Of a DNA stretch of 64,000 nucleotides, positions 57,434-64,000 are shown piece after piece. The translations under genes and the position numbers were made by a program. The first letter of the stretch is position 1. Every line of letters starts with the position of its first letter. The notes beneath the pieces were generated by a model. The model was not told the DNA's origin. It ran no database searches and was given only the letters and a program-made list of their open reading frames with translations. Origin of the DNA: Liolophura sinensis. Taxonomy: Eukaryota; Mollusca; Polyplacophora; Chitonida; Chitonidae. Location: assembly GCF_032854445.1 (NCBI RefSeq), contig NC_088295.1, positions 7,134,501-7,198,500 of the forward strand. Direction: 5' to 3'.

Positions 57434-59944
57434 AAGAAGCGCTATACGAAATGGCTAACTCAAGATACAGTTGGGGAAACTCGATCAACACACTATATGG
57501 GGTTCTTCCCACAACTGTGGTGCTTCATTAACGACGGTGGGGATACGGAGTGCGCATTGAGTTCTGAAAACTCTGATACTGATCTTGGGTGAAGATTTGG
57601 TGACGACCAGTCATTGTTTGTGGCGTAAGGTCTGTTGACCAAAGCTCTTTGTCTTTGATGCGTCGCGTGGGCCTTGGGAGATAAACCTTCATCATCCGCA
57701 TATTGGCGGTGGAATAGCCCAGCTAAAACTCACGGTAATTGATCTTTTCATCCTGATTGGGGCAATGATCGCTCCACGGAGTTACTTATGTGCGTGTTGG
57801 CCCGCTCAATTAGCTCTATTGACACCTTCGTGAATAAGGATGTATGTGGTTTCTGAATAGGAAGCAGAATAATGATAGTGACTTGTGACTGGTTCGAGTT
57901 GATCTACTATAGGTGTTAAGGGCGTTAAGTTTGACACAGTGTCTAAGGTCAGCTTGGATGCTGCACAATAGGTAATCAGGTGTCTCTGCCTTATCCCAGC
58001 CCCTGAGCCTCGGCCCGAGGGCGCTTCCATTGGTCATCACAATCACCACAACAGTCCTTGGTGTGTGTCTAATCCCAGCCCAGTTGTAGTGCGAATAAAA
58101 TGAGGCTGTGAAACGAGTTAGGGACATGTCTTTATTATTCGATATTGCCTTCTTCCTATGAAGTGAATGTAATAGGTTTACCGGGAGGAACGAATGAGCA
58201 GGGCAACCCAGGGCTACGCCATTTTCCATCAATAACGTCTCACTCATATGCTTTTGAATTATCAATATTTTTCTTAAAATTGTGCCGAAAATTAATGGCA
58301 CACGAGATTGTTTATTCTGTTTTTTTTGTTTTCTTTTACCGTATCCTCGCATGAAGTATTAATAAAATCTTGTTGATAAGTCCGTCCATTTTCCATTTCA
58401 TCAGCTTTGTGTTTGATTCTGGGCGCTGTTTTTGACAGTGGCCATGTCATGTTGTTTGTTGTTTGTTGTATGTGATGGTGAGAGGTGTCAGTGACATCAG
58501 GCTGCAACTGTCACTAGGAAACATGGTTATAGGATTAAGCTTCAAAATAATAAATGATGTTTGGACTTATAGCGCCATATCAGCAGCACTACAGCCATTC
58601 TGTGGTGAAAATTTAACAGTACAATAATTATGTGTTCCATTTCAAAATGGATTTCTGGGCACTTCAGAGTAGCTGTATGCTGGATGATACATTAGAAAGC
58701 GGGTTGAGCGAGAGTTGTAATCGTTCTCCTCTTCGCTTGGATGCGCCTGATGCGTCAAGAATTGCACAGCAAACACATGTGTTCTAATACTTGGTTTAAA
58801 CACAGCTTTTCCGGTGCAATTACTGTGTGTGGATCAGCATTCATGTTCTATTACCGCAGTGGTGTGCAATTTGCAATCAAATGGGACAAAGTGTCAAAAT
58901 AGATGTTATTCGCAGTTAGAAGAAAAGCGTTATGCAATGGCTTTGTAATTACTCCAAATCTTTACACAGCAGCAAATTACGGCTGCTTCCTTATTGAGGC
59001 TTGATCATAAATTCAGAGGTTATCGACTGGTCGGGTTACGGTGTATGCTTTGTAGCCCTGGTATAGAGCCGAGGCGGCGGGGCATTGGCATGACAGACAC
59101 GCGCAGGTCCGGTCATCTCTTCGTGTAATAACATTTGGTAACGAGAATTAAGCTGTTTCTGTTCTCGTGAAGCAAACTAATTGAGGCGATTGATGAATTA
59201 AAAGCAACACCCAGTCCCTGTAATACAATTAACATCAACCCAATCTCGTGATGAAAAGAAAATAGTTCTGTCTTGTTAAGAGCTTTGCAAAAAACAACCC
59301 TAAAGTAGCACGGACATTTATAAATCCGCAAATTGAGTTACACATGCATTACGACTTCACAAAGTTTAACCATCAGAATTGGATTTTTATGGCTCGTCGA
59401 GCACATTATGTTTGCTGGCGACTGAGGGAGTTTTCCGCACACTTTGCTTGTTGGTACAACGCTGTGGTATTTGTCACGGCTTGATGTAGCTCATCATCGC
59501 TCGGTTTTTACTTCTCTGAGCTTGTAATTACACTCATCATGATGGTTAATGTCACGCCTGAGAGACGGGTAAATACGACGTGGCGGCTGTAGGACGGTGC
59601 TGCAATACAGACTGGACGGTTGCCATCTTCCCGGAGCTCATTACTAACTTGGTCTGGATTGAGCCCCCGCCAGATTACCCCGAGGAACACCAGGCCCAGA
59701 GGCCGACTTACCGTCTGATTTCACCCTAAACAACCACTGTACTCTAGTAAGTGGACAAATAAGTGGTTAACATTAAGCCTCGTTGTGGCATCATTGCGCG
59801 TGGACTCTTTTCCTAGCCTACTACCTAAAGACACCTACCATGTCAGCCAATTCACACTGCCTGCTTATGATCAAACATACAATTGTCGGTGAGGATTTGT
59901 TTAAAGCGACTTAACTACACCTTACTCTTTGTGACAGACAGTTT
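57434..59944. other. Long unique region, no gene recognised
   Basis: About 2.5 kb. A minus frame at 57816-58352 (178 codons) is the longest non-repeat frame in the window but contains no domain; one of that length is expected by chance. The part at 58690-59720 is unique, with mixed GC and AT blocks and homeodomain-type TAATTA/ATTA words; a regulatory role is possible but not shown. Confidence 0.4.
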
Positions 59945-61120
59945 ACACTCACATCATTACGGATGAATATGTAAGTGTAGCATAGCCTGGTGACTGAGTA
60001 GGTGAGTGTAGCTTAGTGTGACGGCTGAATATGTAAGTGTAGCTTAGCCTAGTGACTGAGTAGGTGAGTGTAGCTTAGTGTGACGACTGAATATGTAAGT
60101 GTAGCATAGCCTGGTGACTGAGTAGGTGAGTGTAGCTTAGTGTGACGGCTGAATATGTAAGTGTGTAGCTTAGCCTAGTGACTGAGTAGGTGAGTGTAGC
60201 TTAGTGTGACGACTGAATATGTAAGTGTAGCATAGCCTGGTGACTGAGTAGGTGAGTGTAGCTTAGTGTGACGGCTGAATATGTAAGTGTAGCATAGCCT
60301 GGTGACTGAGTAGGTGAGTGTAGCTTAGTGTGACGACAGAATATGTAAGTGTAGCATAGCCTAGTGACTGAGTAGGTGAGTGTAGCTTAGTGTGACGACT
60401 GAATATGTAAGTGTAGCATAGCCTAGTGACTGAGTAGGTGAGTGTTCCTTAGTGTGACGACTGAATATGTAAGTGTGTAGCTTAGCCTAGTGACTGAGCA
60501 GGTGCGTAGCTTAGTGTGACGGCTGAATATGTAAGTGTGTAGCTTAGCCTAGTGACTGAGCAGGTGCGTAGCTTAGTCTGACGGCTGAATATGTAAGTGT
60601 GTAGCTTAGCCTGGTGACTGAGTAGGTGAGTGTAGCTTAGTCTGACGGCTGAATATGTAAGTGGAGCGTAGTCTGGTGATTGAGTAGGTGATTGTAGCTT
60701 AGTCTGAAGACTGAATATGTAAGTGTGTAGCTGAGCCTAGTGACTGAGTAAGTGAGTGTAGCTTAGTATGACGGCTGAATATGTAAGTGTGTAGCTTAGC
60801 CTGGTGACTGAGTAGGTGAGTGTAGCTTAGTGTGACAGCTGAATATGTAAGTGTGTAGCTGAGCCTAGTGACTGAGTAGGTGAGTGTAGCTTAGTGTGAC
60901 AGCTGAATATGTAAGTGTGTAGCTGAGCCTAGTGACTGAGTAAGTGACTGTAGCTTAGTGTGACGACTGAATATGTAAGTGTGTAGCTTAGCCTGGTGAC
61001 TGAGTAGGTGAGTGTAGCTTAGTCTGACGGCTGAATGTGTAAGTGTAGCGTAGTCTGGTGACTGAGTAGGTGAGTGTAGCTTAGTGTGACGGCTGAATAT
61101 GTAGCTTAGTCTGATTGGTG
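59945..61120. repeat. Minisatellite, 62-bp dimeric unit (two ~31-bp halves), about 19 copies
   Basis: Each dimer pairs TTAGTGTGACGGCTGAATAT (half A) with TAGCCTGGTGACTGAGTAGG (half B); both halves carry GTGTAGC and end in GTAAGTGTAGC or GTGAGTGTAGC. Some dimers carry a 2-bp GT insertion (GTGTGTAGC). Copies at 59990-60480 are the most regular. Confidence 0.96.
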
Positions 61121-62690
61121 AATATGTGAGTGTAAATTTTCCGAATAACTAAGAGTGTAAGTTAAGAGTAGTCAAACAAGTAAAGGTTAGCTTAACGACT
61201 GAGTAGCCTATGTAAGTAAACATAGGCCTGACGACTGATAATGCATATGGTAGATGTACATATATAGTTTATAAGGGAGACTTGTGCCGGACAGACGCAC
61301 TGTTGTTATATACAATGGCTAAACGTTAGACTTACGTCGAAGAGTTGTTCGATCCGAAGCTGGTACAGTCTTCACTCCATGTTTCATATGGTATTGATCT
61401 CTTCTGGCGCTGCCCTGACGCCATAAAGAATTACATTTCTCCTCCTTTAAACCAGTAGGTATTAGTGCGAAAAATTGGCTATACATAACATATAGTAGTA
61501 AATAAATCTGAAGAAATACAGAATAAAATGCTTGACAGAACTTTAAGGGTGGTATATCAGATATTTGTGACTATTACGGTCGTATGAGGCCATTTCACGA
61601 GGCACGCCTTCAATACATGTAGCACTGTCTGCTGGTAACGGGGCTATCCGTGGAAAAGCACAACCAGCTGGAAATATAAGCGTACACTGAAAATAGTCTT
61701 ACATATTAGTCATCGTGTGTCGAACTGTCATGATGTAAAGGTACCACCATTGGAACGAGAGTGTACACGCTACGCGCTCCTCTTTCTATCACCAGCCAGG
61801 CCCAACGCGCCCTCTTCCCATCAAATTACAGACCCAATGCCCCCTTTCTCATCAGTAGACACGTACTTCGCGTCCTCTTCCCATCAGTAGACTCAACGCC
61901 TTCTCTTTCCACCATGTTGTACCTTTATGCTTACACCATTCACATACCTAGGCACAACTGGGCGTTAGTAAAAGGACTACGTTATCACTACCCATGATTT
62001 TAAGCTATTAGATTTTACACCCACGTGTGATTTCCAGTTGCCAATGTGATTTCAAGAATCATTTCTGTTTAAAACAACGCGAACAAAATAATCCGTCTAA
62101 ATATCCGTCTTGCATTCTGTTAGCTTTATTAATGACTTTTTGTGATATTTCAGTTTAATCTGTCTTATAATATACGGCTTGACCTTTGGTTGACAAGCAG
62201 TTTCTTCACAATTCTCTTTCGCCTCAGTTAGTCAGCATGGTGTGCTTTATGTCGGTATGGCGGAATCCAGATAAATCAAACTTTTGTGGCAATGTTCACG
62301 TCTGACCTCTAATTGCATCAAATTGAAACCGTATTTATTTGCCTGATAAACATGATAAAGGAGACAGGGTGTAAATCAGTATTCTTCTTAATTTTCCAAA
62401 TGGAACTTTATCCACCGCGCATTTGAATCCGGGCTTTAAATATATTAAATGGAGACATGTCGGTTGGCTACTCCGGTATTTCTGAAGTTCCCATAATCAT
62501 TCTAAACTCACTCCTTGGCCCATTTGGTCTTTGTCATATACCACCTCGTCCAGTTCGCCATAAGGCACGGGTCAGCCCAATAACCGTAAACATCGGCTTG
62601 GTGGGTAGCGCAGAGAACAAATATCATGACATTTAGTCGATCTGCTTTTGTATATTGCTGTTGTCTATACACTGCCATCAGTTTGTTTCT
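61121..62690. other. Unique region with a short decayed repeat
   Basis: Loosely repeated CGCCCTCTTCCCATCA words at 61770-61900 suggest a decayed ~30-45-bp tandem repeat. Otherwise AT-rich unique sequence without a recognisable gene. Confidence 0.45.
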
Positions 62691-63200
62691 CTTCTCTCGT
62701 TGATGGCTAGTTTCTGTAAGCTGTCACTGATTGGGTCTATTTGCTGCCATTGGATAGTGGCTGAATGCTGGCACTGGTTGCCGTATCTTTGCTGTCGATA
62801 GCTAGTGCCTGAATATTACCACTGATGGCGTGTACATGTTGCCGCTGAATGAATAGTGCCACTGGCTGTTGCCGATTGTTAGTGTTGATACGCTGCTGGT
62901 GGTTGATGTCTTTCTTGCCGACGACTAGTGCCTGTCTATTGCCACGGGTTTGAGTCTGTGTTGCCGACGGTTAATGTTTGTGTACTGCAATTGGTTGGTG
63001 TCTCTTTTTTGAAGATGAATAGTGCCGCTGCTTGATGTCTATTGCACACGGTAAGTGTCTGTATATCGAACTGGGAGAGCGTCTATAATAAATATACTAC
63101 AGCTAACTGGTGTCCATATGTTACAACTGACTGGTGAACATATACTACACCTGACTAGTGTCCATATACTACACCTGACTAGTGTCCATATACTACATAC
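62691..63200. repeat. Degenerate tandem tract ending in a 24-bp repeat
   Basis: Words of the type TTGCCGATGGCTAGTGCCTG recur irregularly, then four 24-bp units CTGACTAGTGTCCATATACT with ACAC close the tract (63100-63200). Confidence 0.75.
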
Positions 63201-64000
63201 TACTAGACGTGTCTGTTACTTTCCAGGTGACGGGATACTACGACTCAATAGTCTGTCAGCGCTGATTGATACGCAACAGCTTATGACTGTGTTGTGATTC
63301 TTGCTGCTTGATGCCCTAAGACTGCAGCTGATTTCCCCCTGTTTTTCTTCTCCTGCAGTCCTGCAGTGTTTTTTTTATTTATCCCGCAGCCTGGTGTCTA
63401 TATGCTAAGTCTGTCGTGCGCTGAATGTTAAGAACTCGAAGAAAGCGGGACAAAATTTAGGCTTAAACCTCTCCTCTGCTCAGGCTCTGCTGATGACAGA
63501 CTCGCAGCCTGTTTTTCTCTAAAGATTTCAATAAGAACAATCATATTATCATACTAGCCTCGTATAAGTAGATGAAAGAGGTTTTGAACCTGTGTTCTGA
63601 GGACGCAGATCTGTGAGCGAGTCTCCCCATAGCCCTGGGGTGTGATTTTACGGCAGTGTCGTTGACGATCGACAGCGAGCAATACAGCGGAAGTAAGGAG
63701 GATATTCCAACAGCTCCTCCAGAGTTTTAAGCGGAGTAAATGCCAGAGCTGTGATTCTCTGGTGGCTCAAGGCGGAGGACAATCAAAAAATCGTTTCCTC
63801 AAATGGCTCTTAGCGAATAAATTTGAAGAGCCGGCAAATTGATCCGAGCAACCGGTGGATAGCCGGGTCACTTATCACATTAGCTGGATGACAGAGTTGT
63901 CATCTCTTTGGCCGGCCTCTTCAAAACTAAGCCAACAGCCCTTCTATTCTCATCCAATCCGTTGTCTTTGTGTCTCGAGACAGTCGCTTAGCCACACACT
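63201..64000. other. Unique region to the window end
   Basis: No gene recognised. A 7-bp-arm inverted repeat GATGACA-GAGT-TGTCATC lies at 63887-63904. The last 400 bp is less AT-rich than the window average. Confidence 0.45.

Noticed and set aside
57816-58352. 178-codon minus-strand frame, longest outside repeats
   Set aside because: No domain, no splice or poly(A) context that fits. With about 6000 stop-bounded segments in the window, roughly one of this length is expected by chance.

Overview
The window looks like nuclear DNA of a marine invertebrate, most likely a mollusc. It has no operons, no long reading frames and no bacterial gene density. It carries tRNA-derived SINEs, a 5'-truncated LINE, a possible MITE and an exceptional load of minisatellites. 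The mollusc assignment is inference: the main SINE (minus-strand head with tRNA A- and B-box-like words, central block, TTTATT-type tail) resembles elements I associate with mollusc genomes. It was not checked against a database.

About a third of the window (roughly 23 kb by adding up the arrays) is tandem repeat, in more than 20 families with periods from 4 to about 110 bp. The largest are a 38-bp array (29.5-33.1 kb, about 93 copies), a 53-bp array (53.4-56.8 kb), a 52-bp array (41.1-44.3 kb), a 30-bp array (1-1.46 kb), a 28-bp array (36.1-37.6 kb) and a 31/62-bp array (59.9-61.1 kb). Several have higher-order structure, and several repeat a short palindrome or a word matching a known transcription-factor or splice-site consensus. 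Almost all of the long open frames lie in these arrays and are artefacts of period and composition.

Dispersed elements: SINE family 1 at 23.1, 23.6, 38.8, 42.4, 43.3, 46.6, 50.9 and 57.3 kb; SINE family 2 at 12.0, 37.1 and 38.4 kb; one LINE 3' end with an RNase-H-type C-terminal coding remnant at 51.58-52.09 kb; and a MITE-like element at 26.56-27.05 kb. Several insertions keep target-site duplications. SINE family 2 and the LINE end in the same kind of CACT-repeat tail, suggesting a SINE/LINE pair.

No gene can be named. The best gene evidence is a minus-strand cluster of splice signals, an open frame and a poly(A) signal at 45.4-45.9 kb. Next is a plus-strand exon-like stretch at 47.83-48.04 kb. 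Weaker candidates lie at 4.6, 10.3, 17.1, 19.0 and 37.9 kb. The rest is AT-rich unique sequence, probably intergenic or intronic.
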